The notes: generated from the sequence alone by a model not told the origin. A stretch of DNA of 64,000 nt from an uncultured Acidaminococcus sp. (GCA_900315205.1 OMYF01000001.1:31930-95929); one strand, 5' to 3'. Shown: positions 15,696 through 25,127, numbered from the stretch's first letter. Translations and numbers: made by a program.

Positions 15696-16727
15696 TTGCC
15701 TGAAAGTATCGAAAGCCATGTGACTTTCCAGGATTCGCGGGAAATGGTGGCAGTCCTGGGCCATAATGATGAATTCCTGAAAATCATGCAGGGACTTCCC
15801 TGCCAGCTCATTGCCCGTGGCAATGAACTCATCATCAAGGGTGCCCGGACGGATGTGGAACTTGTCGAAAAAGAAGTGGGCGAGCTGCTCTACCTGTATC
15901 GGCAGGGACTGCCCATCACGGCCCACGATGTGACATACAGCCTGCAGCTGATGCAAAGTGGACAGGAGGAAGCCCTCCACAGGCTCTATACGGATACGGT
16001 GCTGACAACGTACCGGGGGAAACAGGTCAAGGCCAAGACGCTCGGACAGTTGAACTATCTGCGCACGATCGCGGAGAATCACATCACTATTGCCATCGGC
16101 CCTGCCGGAACGGGCAAGACGTATCTGGCTGTTGCCATGGCCGTCAAAGCACTGAAGAACCGTGAAGTGGAACGGATCATCCTCACCCGCCCTGCTGTGG
16201 AAGCGGGAGAAAAACTGGGCTTTTTGCCCGGGGATCTGCAGGATAAAGTGGATCCGTATCTGCGTCCTCTTTATGACGCTCTTTATGAGATGCTGGGCAT
16301 GGAAGTCTTCCAGAAATATCTGACCCGCGGGACGATCGAAGTGGCTCCCCTCGCTTATATGCGCGGACGGACACTGAACGATGCCTTCATCATCCTCGAT
16401 GAGGCGCAGAATACGACGGCCGAACAGATGCGGATGGCACTTACCCGTTTCGGATTCGGTTCCCGTCTTGTCGTGACGGGCGATGCGACCCAGATCGACC
16501 TGCCGGCGGGGAAACAGTCCGGCCTGACAAATGCGGCCATGGTCCTGAAAGATATTCCCGGGATCGGGATTGTCCATTTTACGGAACGGGATGTCATCAG
16601 GCATGAAATCGTAGCTGCCATCATCAAAGCCTATCAGAAATATGATGACCTGCAAAAGAAAGAAAAAAAGGAACGGAGGGAAGAACGGCATGATCGTCAC
16701 ACTGGCAAACAATCAAGACGCAGTTGA
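15696..16727 (+). CDS. phoH: PhoH family ATPase/RNA-binding protein
   Basis: 343 residues. An N-terminal KH-like segment (about 15-60) precedes a P-loop ATPase with Walker A IGPAGTGKTYLA near residue 133 and Walker B FIILDEAQN near 232. Thought to act with YbeY in RNA metabolism, and ybeY follows at once, overlapping by 38 bases. The start is TTG at 15696, seven bases after GGGAGGGG. The tail is a Lys/Arg/Glu-rich helix. First gene of the phoH-ybeY-cdd-era cluster. Confidence 0.93.
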   Translation: MPESIESHVTFQDSREMVAVLGHNDEFLKIMQGLPCQLIARGNELIIKGARTDVELVEKEVGELLYLYRQGLPITAHDVTYSLQLMQSGQEEALHRLYTDTVLTTYRGKQVKAKTLGQLNYLRTIAENHITIAIGPAGTGKTYLAVAMAVKALKNREVERIILTRPAVEAGEKLGFLPGDLQDKVDPYLRPLYDALYEMLGMEVFQKYLTRGTIEVAPLAYMRGRTLNDAFIILDEAQNTTAEQMRMALTRFGFGSRLVVTGDATQIDLPAGKQSGLTNAAMVLKDIPGIGIVHFTERDVIRHEIVAAIIKAYQKYDDLQKKEKKERREERHDRHTGKQSRRS

Positions 16728-17169
16728 AATCCCCGGGGAACTGGAACAGATCCTGAAACAGGCCATGGAAGCAGCAGCCAGGCTGGAACAGATCCCGGAG
16801 CGTACAGAAGTCGATATCACCATCGTGGATGATGCGGAGATCCATGAACTGAACCGGACCTACCGCGGGATCGACAGACCGACGGACGTGCTGTCCTTTG
16901 CTCTGGATGAAGGGGAAGAACCGGAAGAGGAAGACGATACGGCAGAGCATCTGCTCGGCGGGATCGTCATCTCGGCGCCCCGTGCCGTGGAGCAGGGAAA
17001 CGAGTTCGGCCACGGCCTGACAAGGGAAATGACCTACCTTGCCGTTCATGGGATCCTGCATCTGTTGGGCTACGATCATATGGAACCGGAAGACAAAAAA
17101 GTGATGCGGGCGCATGAAGAAGCCATCATGCGTGAGCTGGACCTGGCAGAGGAAAAATTTGGAGGTTGA
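16690..17169 (+). CDS. ybeY: rRNA maturation endoribonuclease YbeY
   Basis: 159 residues. The zinc motif HGILHLLGYDHMEPEDK (three His) near residue 117 is diagnostic. It acts in 16S rRNA 3'-end processing and ribosome quality control. Start at ATG 16690 is set by CGGAGGGA inside the end of phoH; the overlap implies translational coupling. cdd begins one base after its stop. Confidence 0.95.
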   Translation: MIVTLANNQDAVEIPGELEQILKQAMEAAARLEQIPERTEVDITIVDDAEIHELNRTYRGIDRPTDVLSFALDEGEEPEEEDDTAEHLLGGIVISAPRAVEQGNEFGHGLTREMTYLAVHGILHLLGYDHMEPEDKKVMRAHEEAIMRELDLAEEKFGG

Positions 17170-17170
17170 C

Positions 17171-17569
17171 GTGGACCAGGAACTATTTGAGGCTGCTGTC
17201 AGGGCACGCAGCCATGCCTATATCCCCTACTCGCATTTTGCCGTGGGAGCGGCTGTCCGTGCGGTGGACGGACGCATTTTTACGGGCTGCAACATCGAAA
17301 ACAGCTCTTATGGACTGACTGTCTGTGCAGAGCGCAATGCCATCTTCGCCGCAGTCAAGGAAGGCGTCCGGGAGTTCGCAATGCTGTGTGTGACAGCGGA
17401 TACGCCGGCACCTGTTTCGCCCTGCGGTGCCTGCCGGCAGGTGATGGCGGAATTCCATATCCCCGTCATTTCCCTGACCAATTTGAAAGGGCAGGAAAAG
17501 AGAGTGAAGCTGGAGGAACTGCTGCCGTACGCGTTTGATCTGGAGGGACAGGAAAATGGCCAATCTTGA
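17171..17569 (+). CDS. cdd: Cytidine deaminase
   Basis: 132 residues; deaminates cytidine and deoxycytidine to uridines in pyrimidine salvage. Zinc and catalytic motifs: TVCAERNAI (Cys, Glu) near residue 53 and PCGACRQV (two Cys) near 86. GTG start at 17171, five bases after GGAGG, gives MDQELFEAAVRAR as in homologues. Overlaps era by 14 bases. Salvage partners upp and a dCMP deaminase are at 53-54 kb. Confidence 0.94.
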   Translation: MDQELFEAAVRARSHAYIPYSHFAVGAAVRAVDGRIFTGCNIENSSYGLTVCAERNAIFAAVKEGVREFAMLCVTADTPAPVSPCGACRQVMAEFHIPVISLTNLKGQEKRVKLEELLPYAFDLEGQENGQS

Positions 17570-18467
17570 ATCACATATACATCATTCCGGATACGTTGCG
17601 GTCGTCGGCCGGCCCAATGCAGGCAAGTCGACCCTGATCAACCGTCTTGTAGGAGAAAAGGTCGCCATTGTTTCCGACCGGCCGCAGACGACCAGGAACC
17701 GGATCCTGTCCATAGTGACCATGGCGGATGTCCAGATCATTTTCCTGGATACGCCCGGCCTCCACAAACCCATGGACAAGCTGGGAGAACATATGATCAA
17801 GGCTGCCGAAGATGCCCTGAAGGATGTGGACCTGATCCTGTATCTGGCCGACGTGACGGAAAAATCCATGAAGGCGGAGATGCATATCCTGGAACGGCTG
17901 CGCGAAGTGTCCGTCCCTGTATTCCTTGTCCTGAACAAGGTGGATCAGGTACCTGACGAAGCATCCCTGCTGCCAAAGATCGATGCGTTCCGCAAAGCCT
18001 ATCCCTTCCGTGAAATCTTTCCGCTTTCGGCGCTGCAGGATGCGGATTTTTCCGGTCTCGTATCTTCCATCGTCAGCATGCTGCCGGAGGGCCCCTGTTT
18101 CTATCCGGAAGATATGTATACGGATCAGACCGAACGGATCATGGCTGCCGAAATCATCCGGGAGAAGATCCTGCAGCTCACCCGCGAGGAAGTGCCGCAC
18201 GCCGTGGCTGTCCAGGTCAAGGAAATGAAAACCCGTGAAAACGGGACGGTCTATGTCCTTGGCGACATCTATGTCGAAAGGGATTCTCAGAAGGCCATCC
18301 TGATCGGCCGCAAGGGGAGCATGCTGAAAAAGATCAGCTCCGAGGCCCGGATGGATATCGAAAAACTTACGGACAGCCATGTTTATCTTGAACTCTGGGT
18401 CAAGGTCCGTCCCAAATGGCGGGAAAAAGAAAGCGATCTCAGGGCACTGGGCCTGGTGGACCGGTGA
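17556..18467 (+). CDS. era: GTPase Era
   Basis: 303 residues. GTPase domain with G1 GRPNAGKST, G3 DTPG, G4 NKVD; C-terminal KH domain with GRKGSMLKKI near 254-263. Binds the 16S rRNA 3' end and is needed for 30S assembly, complementing its neighbour ybeY. GGAGGGA precedes ATG 17556. The gene order phoH-ybeY-cdd-era is conserved across Bacillota. Confidence 0.96.
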   Translation: MANLESHIHHSGYVAVVGRPNAGKSTLINRLVGEKVAIVSDRPQTTRNRILSIVTMADVQIIFLDTPGLHKPMDKLGEHMIKAAEDALKDVDLILYLADVTEKSMKAEMHILERLREVSVPVFLVLNKVDQVPDEASLLPKIDAFRKAYPFREIFPLSALQDADFSGLVSSIVSMLPEGPCFYPEDMYTDQTERIMAAEIIREKILQLTREEVPHAVAVQVKEMKTRENGTVYVLGDIYVERDSQKAILIGRKGSMLKKISSEARMDIEKLTDSHVYLELWVKVRPKWREKESDLRALGLVDR

Positions 18468-18488
18468 ATCTTCCTGAGGGGGCAAATA

Positions 18489-18518
18489 TTGACCCCCACG
18501 GAAGAGGTATTGTATAAT
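18489..18518 (+). promoter_or_regulatory. Strong promoter ahead of CorC-like gene
   Basis: TTGACC (18489-18494), 18-base spacer, TATAAT (18513-18518), about 90-120 bases before the candidate starts. Confidence 0.75.
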
Positions 18519-18634
18519 AATCTTTAATGATTCCAATTTATTTTTTTGAGAAAACGCTGGTGCCGCCGGCATTTCCTCAACTGTGGTTGTATAAGGAGAG
18601 ATGACTTATTGACGCGGGATCTGCGATTGGCCGA

Positions 18635-19522
18635 TTGTTAAAGCCAATTCTTTATCCGTTTGCCTATATTTTCTGGCACGTTGGCCGGGGACTGTACCAC
18701 TTCATCGGTGTGGAACCCCATGATCCGGATGTCAAACATTCGGAGGACGATATCCGTAAGATGGTCAGTGACAGTGAGAAGGGCGGAGGCATTGATCCGG
18801 TGGAAAGCCGGCTCATTGATAATGTATTCGATTTTGCCGACCGGGTAGCCAGAGAAGTCATGGTGCCCCGCCAGGATATGATATGCCTTTTTGTGGATGA
18901 TCCGCTTGAGAAAAATCTCAAGGTCGTGCATGATTCGGGCCATACCCGCTATCCCTTATGCGAAGAAGACCGTGACCATATTTTGGGCATGATCCATATC
19001 CGCGAACTGATGAACTTTGATACCCGGGATCCGCATGCGGATCTGCGCTCCATCATGCGTGAAATCGATGTCGTGCCGGAGAGCATGTCCATCGTCAAGA
19101 TCCTTCAGCTCATGCAGCACAAACATGTGCAGATGGCTGCGGTTGCCGATGAATATGGAGGGACGGCCGGTCTCGTCACGATGGAGGACCTGCTTGAGGA
19201 AATCGTGGGCGACATCCAGGATGAACATGACTCGGAAATGCCGGAAATCAACAAGATGCCTGACGGCTCCTATATTTTTGACGGACTGGTGCTCCTTGAC
19301 GAAGTATCGGAGACGATGGGTATCCAGTTCGATGATCCTGAAGAGGATACAATCGGGGGGTACGTGTTCGGCCTGATCGGGCGGCAGCCCGAGGTGGGAG
19401 ACAGTGTGGATGAACGGGGCTACCGTTTTGAAGTGCTGGACTGCTCCGGTTTCCGGGTACTCAAGGTCCGGGTCATTCCGTTGAAAAAGGACAAAGGGGC
19501 TGCGGAAGGCGATGAACGCTGA
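18635..19522 (+). CDS. CorC/HlyC-like CBS-domain protein (hemolysin family)
   Basis: 295 residues: a short hydrophobic start, a CBS pair (about 65-190, with MVPRQDM and [27 protein letters not shown]) and a CorC/HlyC domain (about 205-285). The N-terminal DUF21 membrane domain of full CNNM proteins is missing; only its last helix remains, so this is the CorC type linked to Mg/Co homeostasis. Start is uncertain. TTG 18635 lacks a ribosome site, whereas AAGGAG (18593-18598) sits nine bases before an in-frame ATT at 18608; a stop (18602-18604) bounds the frame. An AUU start ([10 protein letters not shown]...) is therefore plausible. Overlaps recO by 11 bases. Confidence 0.88.
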   Translation: MLKPILYPFAYIFWHVGRGLYHFIGVEPHDPDVKHSEDDIRKMVSDSEKGGGIDPVESRLIDNVFDFADRVAREVMVPRQDMICLFVDDPLEKNLKVVHDSGHTRYPLCEEDRDHILGMIHIRELMNFDTRDPHADLRSIMREIDVVPESMSIVKILQLMQHKHVQMAAVADEYGGTAGLVTMEDLLEEIVGDIQDEHDSEMPEINKMPDGSYIFDGLVLLDEVSETMGIQFDDPEEDTIGGYVFGLIGRQPEVGDSVDERGYRFEVLDCSGFRVLKVRVIPLKKDKGAAEGDER

Positions 19523-20255
19523 ACTCATTCAGGACGAAGCTGTAATTTTGGAAGTCAGGAACTGGCAGACTGCAGATAAATATGCAGTCTGCTTTTGTCG
19601 TGACCATGGAAAAATCCCTTTCATCGCCTATGGCGCTGCCTATCCCAAGAGTGTCAGCGGGCGTCTGGTACAGCCTTTTGCTCATGTCCGTCTGTCCCTT
19701 GCCAGGGGACGGCGCGTAGCAGCGCTCAAAAGCTGTGAATTTGTCGAGATACCCAGGACGCCCGATGTAGAAGTCATGGCCTATGGTTCCATCATCAGCG
19801 AAGCAGCAGATCAGCTGATGGGAGAAGAGGAGCCTCAGCCGGGGATCTTTGAGCTTCTGGTCGAGGCCTACAGACTGCTTTATGAGCGGAACAAGCGCCT
19901 TGTGGCGGACAGTACGATTGTAAAGCTCCTGGCGCTGTGCGGCTTTGAACCGTATCTGGATGCCTGCACGACCTGCGGCAAACCCTTTGCGGAAGACGGT
20001 TACTTCAGTCTTGTCCAGGGCGGTTATCTCTGCAGGGACTGTGCCATGGGAGACGAACTGACTTTTTCGCTTTCGGAACGGGATCTGATGGAAAAGCTGC
20101 TGCACCTTGATTTTGCCGATCCGGAACATTTTGTCGTACGGGGAGGGGATCTCATGCAGGTTGAAAAAATCCTGTACCGGTTCCTCCTGTACCAGACGGA
20201 CCGTCCGCTCCGGAGCCTTCAGTTCCTGTCCCAGCTGGAAAGTGTGAAATCATGA
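19512..20255 (+). CDS. recO: DNA repair protein RecO
   Basis: 247 residues: N-terminal OB fold (about 1-80), helical domain, and a zinc-finger region CTTCGKPF...GYLCRDC near 155-180. It helps RecR load RecA on SSB-coated DNA. Its position after era is conserved. It overlaps the CorC-like gene upstream and shares ATGA with the membrane gene downstream. Confidence 0.93.
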   Translation: MNAELIQDEAVILEVRNWQTADKYAVCFCRDHGKIPFIAYGAAYPKSVSGRLVQPFAHVRLSLARGRRVAALKSCEFVEIPRTPDVEVMAYGSIISEAADQLMGEEEPQPGIFELLVEAYRLLYERNKRLVADSTIVKLLALCGFEPYLDACTTCGKPFAEDGYFSLVQGGYLCRDCAMGDELTFSLSERDLMEKLLHLDFADPEHFVVRGGDLMQVEKILYRFLLYQTDRPLRSLQFLSQLESVKS

Positions 20256-20941
20256 AGGCTGTCTGGACACGCATCCGTGCATCCCGGCGGCTCTGGCTCA
20301 TTACAGGCTTCTGGCTTTTGGCCTTCGGCCTTGTATGTTACGGGATCTGCGGCCCCCGGTACGACTATTATTTTCCTTTCAAGCTGGCCGGCCTTATTTG
20401 GGTTTCCCTGGGAATGATCCCATTTTACAGAGGCGGGGATAGCCCCTTTTTCGGTTTTCCCGCCAGTTTTTCCTTCGGTCTGTGGATCCATTTCCCGCTT
20501 CTCTTTACCTGGAGCTGGCCTCTCAAGGACGAAGCTGACGGGCTTCTGACAGGATACGGTCTCTGCCTTGCAGCGCTGCAGCTTTTCTGGCTCGGCCAGT
20601 GGAAAAAGCGGAGCCTCACTCCTTCGGGCCTGTGGTGGCTGCTTCTGCCCTGGCTGCTCCTTGCGGGGACCTGCTGGTCCGTGACGGATATCGACTTCGG
20701 TCCTTTGGGGGCGCCCTTTATTTTCCAGCTTTTCTGGATCCTGAACGGGCTTATTGCGGCCAGTCAGGGCCTTTCACGCAAAAGCCGCGGTCTTTTTCTG
20801 AATGGACTGATCATGGGTTTTACCGCTTTTGCGGTCATGCTCTGTTCTTATCTCTGGATCCTGCCGGATCCTGTCTATCTTCCGATCCTGCTCTTTTTCC
20901 TGATTGTTTGTGCCAGACTGTTCCCCCTTATGGCGGGGTGA
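20252..20941 (+). CDS. Polytopic membrane protein of unknown function
   Basis: 229 residues with about seven hydrophobic segments; rich in Trp, Phe and Gly, Arg/Lys at the inner N-terminus ([15 protein letters not shown]). No motif I recognise. The ATGA overlap with recO and the 14-base gap to exonuclease III place it firmly in the operon. Real on composition and spacing; function unknown. Confidence 0.8.
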   Translation: MKAVWTRIRASRRLWLITGFWLLAFGLVCYGICGPRYDYYFPFKLAGLIWVSLGMIPFYRGGDSPFFGFPASFSFGLWIHFPLLFTWSWPLKDEADGLLTGYGLCLAALQLFWLGQWKKRSLTPSGLWWLLLPWLLLAGTCWSVTDIDFGPLGAPFIFQLFWILNGLIAASQGLSRKSRGLFLNGLIMGFTAFAVMLCSYLWILPDPVYLPILLFFLIVCARLFPLMAG

Positions 20942-20955
20942 AGGAGAAAATCCCA

Positions 20956-21711
20956 ATGAAACTTGTGACATGGAACGTAAATGGTTTGCGGGCGTGTATG
21001 AATAAAGGTTTTGCCGATTTCATGAAGGCCTCTGATGCGGATGTGTATTGCCTCCAGGAAACAAAGATGCAGCGGGAACAGGCAAATTTTGAGTTTCCCG
21101 GATATCATGAATACTGGAACAGTGCCGAACGCAAGGGCTATTCCGGCACGGCGCTTTTTTCCAAAACAGAACCGCTCGACGTGACCTTTGGACTGGGTCT
21201 TCCCGAACATGATCAGGAAGGCCGGGTCATCACAGCGGAATATCCGGAGTTTTATCTGATTACATGCTATACCCCCAATTCTCAGAAGGAACTTGCCCGC
21301 CTGCCGTACCGTATGCAGTGGGAGGATGCATTCCAGGCCTATGCGGCCGGCCTGGCTGCAAAGAAAACAGTTGTGGTATGCGGTGATCTCAACGTGGCGG
21401 CGCAGCCCATCGATCTGAAAAATCCTGAAGCCAACCGCCGGAATGCAGGATTTTCCGATGAAGAACGGGCCAAGTTCCAGCAGTTCCTGAAGCGGGGATT
21501 CATTGATGCCTTCCGCTATCTGTATCCGGACAGGACGGGTGCCTACACATGGTGGTCCTATATGTTCAAGGCCCGCAGCCGGAATGCCGGATGGCGGATC
21601 GACTATTTCCTTGTCTCGGAAAACGGCAAAGATCTGATCCGGGATGTCACCATCTGTTCTGATGTCATGGGCAGCGATCACTGCCCGGTCATGCTTGATT
21701 TCGGCAAGTGA
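20956..21711 (+). CDS. xth: Exodeoxyribonuclease III
   Basis: 251 residues of the EEP family; AP endonuclease and 3'-5' exonuclease in base-excision repair. Motifs: TWNVNGLRA at the start, YCLQETKMQ (metal-binding Glu), [14 protein letters not shown] and the terminal GSDHCPVML with the catalytic Asp-His. AAGGAG nine bases before ATG 20956 decides the start. Confidence 0.94.
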   Translation: MKLVTWNVNGLRACMNKGFADFMKASDADVYCLQETKMQREQANFEFPGYHEYWNSAERKGYSGTALFSKTEPLDVTFGLGLPEHDQEGRVITAEYPEFYLITCYTPNSQKELARLPYRMQWEDAFQAYAAGLAAKKTVVVCGDLNVAAQPIDLKNPEANRRNAGFSDEERAKFQQFLKRGFIDAFRYLYPDRTGAYTWWSYMFKARSRNAGWRIDYFLVSENGKDLIRDVTICSDVMGSDHCPVMLDFGK

Positions 21712-21724
21712 GCGGAGGCGCGCA

Positions 21725-22531
21725 ATGAAAGGTGCTTTTGTGGGAGATATCATCGGATCTGCATATGAATGGTCGGGCATGAAGTCGTCTGTATTCCCGC
21801 TCCATGTGCCGCGTTCCCATGCTACGGACGATTCTTTTATGACGGCTGCCGTGGCGCTGGCTTTTGGCAGAGCGCGTAAGGAAGGTCTGCCGGAAACACA
21901 GGAAGTCCTGGCACCCCTGCTCTGCAGGGAAATGCGGACAATCGGGCGGCGCCACATCAATGCCGGGTACGGCCATATTTTTAAAAAATGGCTGTTAAGT
22001 GATGCTGCCGGGCCCTATGGAAGTTTCGGCAACGGCGCTCCCATGCGGGTTTCCCCGGCTGCATGGTACGGCCGGAGCATGGAGGAAACGAAAAAGCTGG
22101 CACTGATTTCGGCAAGCGTTTCGCATAATCATCCAAGTGCTGAAAAGGCAGCGGAATGTGTAGCCGGCTGTATCTTCATGGCACGGCAGAAGGCTTCAAA
22201 AGCAGAGATCGAAGCGTATCTCAGACGGTTTTACACCCTTCCCGACAGCCTTGAAGCGGCAAGGGACAAAGAACCGAAGGACGCGACCTGTGACGGGACC
22301 GTCCCGGATGCGCTGCTCTGCTTCCTTGCTGCCGGCAGTTACGAGGAAACGGTCAGGAATGCGGTTTCCCTTGGCGGGGACAGTGATACACTTGCGGCGA
22401 TGGCGGGAAGTATCGCGGAACCCTTCTTTGGGATCCCGCAGCACATCCTCGCCTGGGCAGAGCCTCTTTTTACGCAGGAAATGAAAGCTGCTCTGGCTCT
22501 TTATGCAGAAAATACGGCAGGAGACAAGTAA
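21725..22531 (+). CDS. ADP-ribosylglycohydrolase family protein
   Basis: 268 residues. Di-metal hydrolase of the DraG/ARH fold: start MKGAFVGDIIGSAYEW, HATDDSFMTAAVA (metal Asp pair) near residue 36, and GGDSDTLAAMAGSIAEPFFG near 217. It removes ADP-ribose from proteins or cleaves related N/O-glycosides. CGGAGG precedes the ATG. Its stop overlaps the Nudix gene start by one base, an intimate pairing that suggests released ADP-ribose is handled by the Nudix enzyme (inference). Confidence 0.88.
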   Translation: MKGAFVGDIIGSAYEWSGMKSSVFPLHVPRSHATDDSFMTAAVALAFGRARKEGLPETQEVLAPLLCREMRTIGRRHINAGYGHIFKKWLLSDAAGPYGSFGNGAPMRVSPAAWYGRSMEETKKLALISASVSHNHPSAEKAAECVAGCIFMARQKASKAEIEAYLRRFYTLPDSLEAARDKEPKDATCDGTVPDALLCFLAAGSYEETVRNAVSLGGDSDTLAAMAGSIAEPFFGIPQHILAWAEPLFTQEMKAALALYAENTAGDK

Positions 22532-23028
22532 TGGAATACTGGGATATCTATGATATAAATAAAAAAAAGACAGGGCGCACCATGCTCCGCAATGACTGGC
22601 ACATGCAGCCCGGTGAGTACCATCTGACCGTGCTGGCCCTTGTCAGGGACATGGCGGGCCGCACGCTCATCACCCGGCGCCAGCTCGACAAGGAATGGGC
22701 CGCCGGAAAATGGGAGATCCCGGGCGGCGGAGTCCGGGCGGGCGAAACTTCGGAAGAGGCCGTCCTGCGGGAGGTCCGGGAGGAGACGGGCCTCGTATTC
22801 CACACCGGCGAGGGCAGGCTGATCCATACGTACCGGAATGATTCGCCGGAAGAGCACAATAACTATTTCGTCGATATCTATGAATTTACGGCGCCTGTCA
22901 CGGCAGCTGATGTCCGGGTGCAGAAAGAGGAAGTCCTCGATTTCCGCTTTGCCCGGCCGGACGAGGTCCATCGTCTGGGCGATGCGGGGGATTTCCTGCA
23001 TTATTCCCATCTGGAAGCATTTCTGTAA
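22531..23028 (+). CDS. Nudix hydrolase
   Basis: 165 residues with a full Nudix box, GGGVRAGETSEEAVLREV followed by REETG (about residues 66-88). N-terminus MEYWDIYDINKKKTGRTM resembles the YfcD/isopentenyl-isomerase-like branch. Hydrolyses nucleoside-diphosphate-X compounds; ADP-ribose is a natural guess given the overlapping ADP-ribosylglycohydrolase gene. Last gene of the run that begins at the CorC-like promoter. Confidence 0.9.
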   Translation: MEYWDIYDINKKKTGRTMLRNDWHMQPGEYHLTVLALVRDMAGRTLITRRQLDKEWAAGKWEIPGGGVRAGETSEEAVLREVREETGLVFHTGEGRLIHTYRNDSPEEHNNYFVDIYEFTAPVTAADVRVQKEEVLDFRFARPDEVHRLGDAGDFLHYSHLEAFL

Positions 23029-23032
23029 TGGC

Positions 23033-23076
23033 AAGACCGTCCGTTCCCGCAGCAGGGAGCGGACGGTCTTTCTTTA
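23033..23076 (+). terminator. Intrinsic terminator of the recO-Nudix operon
   Basis: AAGACCGTCCG-TCCC (23033-23048) pairs with GGGA-CGGACGGTCTT (23055-23070), then TCTTT. Confidence 0.88.
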
Positions 23077-23221
23077 CCGGCGAAAAAAATCCGTACCGTC
23101 CTGGAACAGGATGGTCTGCAGGGACGATTCCATTGCCGGAATTCATTTTTCATATCTGCTTATATCGGAAAAAACCTGTATAAATACCAAAAGACACTGT
23201 TTTACTTTGTGACAATTCTGT

Positions 23222-23240
23222 GATATGGTGTATCCATATC
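23222..23240. promoter_or_regulatory. Perfect palindrome upstream of AEC permease gene
   Basis: GATATGG (23222-23228), TGTAT, CCATATC (23234-23240). It overlaps a weak promoter (TTTACT at 23201, TATGGT at 23224). A LysR regulator gene is the second gene of the unit, and the site has the size and T-N11-A flavour of a LysR box. Confidence 0.5.
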
Positions 23241-23277
23241 CAGTTCGGATGAAAAAGCTGAAGGGAGGGGAAGGCAC

Positions 23278-24195
23278 ATGTCCGTCTGGGAAACATTCAG
23301 CCTGCAGGGCTCTCTTTTTATCATGATCCTGGCCGGACTTGTCCTGAAGAAACTGGGCATCCTGGATGCACAGGGACGCAGGACGCTGACGGATCTCTGC
23401 ATCGATATCGTAATCCCGTGCAATATCCTGAAGTCTTTCCTCGTTCCTCTGGACCGCTCCGTCCTGACAGCGGCAGCCGCGGTCCTGGCTGTCGGCTTCC
23501 TGATCCAGTTCCTGTGTCTGCTGCTGAATCAGTTCCTGTACAGACGCTGCCCCGATGCCCAGAAGAAAGTCCTGCAGTACTGCACGCTTGTCTCAAACGG
23601 CGGTTTTTTGGGAAATCCCGTGGCCGAGGGGATCTATGGACTGGAGGGGCTGATGTATGCTTCGGTCTATCTGATCCCGATGCGTATCGTCATGTGGAGT
23701 GCCGGGACCACGTACTTTGTGGCGGATAAAAAAACAGACAGGAGGCAGGTCATCAAAAACGTCCTGACCCATCCCTGCCTGGTCGCTGTTTATCTGGGGC
23801 TTGTCCTGATGCTGACGGAACTGCCGCTTCCCCAAATGGTTACAGTGGCGGTGAAATCCATTGGCAGCTGCAATTCAGCGCTTACGATGTTCATTATCGG
23901 GATGATCCTGGATGATGTCCCCCTTCGCACGCTGCTTGGCAAAACGACGGGTCTTTACAGTGTACTGAGGTTGGGGCTGCTGCCGCTTCTGGCTTACCTT
24001 GTCTGCCTGCCTTTCGGCCTGAGCGGAGCGGCCCGCGGCGTGTCCGTACTGCTGACAGGGATGCCGGCCGGTGCGACGGCTGCTATTTTTGCGGCGCGGT
24101 ACGGGAGCGATGCTCCTTTTGCCACAAGATGTGTCGTGCTTTCAACGCTGCTTTCCATGGTCACACTTCCTCTGTGGAGCGCCTTCCTTGCCTGA
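23278..24195 (+). CDS. AEC family (auxin-efflux-carrier type) permease
   Basis: 305 residues, about ten membrane segments, including GLVLKKLGILDAQGRRTLTDL, the NGGFLGNPVAEGIYG half-site and a final GMPAGATAAIFAARY. Bacterial AEC carriers move malonate, malate and other small carboxylates. GGGAGGGG precedes the ATG. The LysR gene starts eight bases after its stop, so the regulator probably controls this carrier. Confidence 0.9.
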   Translation: MSVWETFSLQGSLFIMILAGLVLKKLGILDAQGRRTLTDLCIDIVIPCNILKSFLVPLDRSVLTAAAAVLAVGFLIQFLCLLLNQFLYRRCPDAQKKVLQYCTLVSNGGFLGNPVAEGIYGLEGLMYASVYLIPMRIVMWSAGTTYFVADKKTDRRQVIKNVLTHPCLVAVYLGLVLMLTELPLPQMVTVAVKSIGSCNSALTMFIIGMILDDVPLRTLLGKTTGLYSVLRLGLLPLLAYLVCLPFGLSGAARGVSVLLTGMPAGATAAIFAARYGSDAPFATRCVVLSTLLSMVTLPLWSAFLA

Positions 24196-24203
24196 GGTGG
24201 ACT

Positions 24204-25127
24204 ATGAATTTTACATCTGTTGAATACTTTCTGATGCTTGAACACGAACGCAGTTTCAGCCGGGCTGCGGAGAGACTGAATATTTCGCAGCAGACTCTGT
24301 CCGGGCACATTGCGGGGGTGGAAAAAGAGCTGGGCTGCCGTCTCTTTCTCCGCCATATCCCTTTGGAGCTGACATATGCGGGAGAAGTCTTTTTACAATA
24401 TGCGCGGCGCATCCATCGGGATGATGTGGACCTGCGCCAGACGATGCTGGAAATCAGGCAGGAACGGAAAGGGCGCCTGACCATTGGGATTGCTTCGACC
24501 CGAGGACGCACTGTTTTGCCGGATATCATTGCAGCTTACCAGAAAAAATGGCCCCATATCTCGATCGTCATTCGGGAAATGGATAACGAGGCAGCTCCGG
24601 AGCTTGTCCTGTCAGGTGAGGTCGATCTGGCGGTTGCGGCTTTCTCAGGCAGTGCCGGAGCGCCGCTTGTCCTGACGGATTTTTACACGGAAGAACTGAT
24701 CCTCCTGATGCAGCCCGAACTGTATGTCGCCCGTTTTCTGCTCCGGCGGCTCGATTCTCGCCACATCCTGTTAAAGGACAAACGTGATTTTTCACTCTTT
24801 GCTGACTGTCCGCTCCTTGTCAGTCCGGAAGGAGATATTACGGGCCGCTTTATCCGGAAACTCATCCGGGTGAGCGGGATTTCTCCTGAAATCAAGGTCG
24901 AATCCTCCAATATTGAAACCCTGCTGGAACTGTGCGCCCGCGGCGTGGGAGCCTGTCTCACCCCGGTAAATCTTGCCAAAGCTGTTTTTACAAAGGCACA
25001 GTTCGAACAAATGATACAGGTCCATTTTGCAGGGGGTGCAGCCTGCAGGATCTGTTTTGCCAGCCTGAGGGAGCGGAGCAAATGGAAGATGTCTCAGGAT
25101 TTCATTGAAACAGCCAGAATGGTATAG
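24204..25127 (+). CDS. LysR family transcriptional regulator
   Basis: 307 residues: winged HTH (about 1-60, FSRAAERLNISQQTLSGHIAGVEKELGCRLFLR) and an effector-binding domain (about 90-300). GAGGTGG precedes ATG 24204; the in-frame upstream extension runs back into the permease gene. Same-strand coupling with the AEC and NhaC genes suggests a transport module sensing a small acid or cation-linked substrate. Confidence 0.92.
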   Translation: MNFTSVEYFLMLEHERSFSRAAERLNISQQTLSGHIAGVEKELGCRLFLRHIPLELTYAGEVFLQYARRIHRDDVDLRQTMLEIRQERKGRLTIGIASTRGRTVLPDIIAAYQKKWPHISIVIREMDNEAAPELVLSGEVDLAVAAFSGSAGAPLVLTDFYTEELILLMQPELYVARFLLRRLDSRHILLKDKRDFSLFADCPLLVSPEGDITGRFIRKLIRVSGISPEIKVESSNIETLLELCARGVGACLTPVNLAKAVFTKAQFEQMIQVHFAGGAACRICFASLRERSKWKMSQDFIETARMV

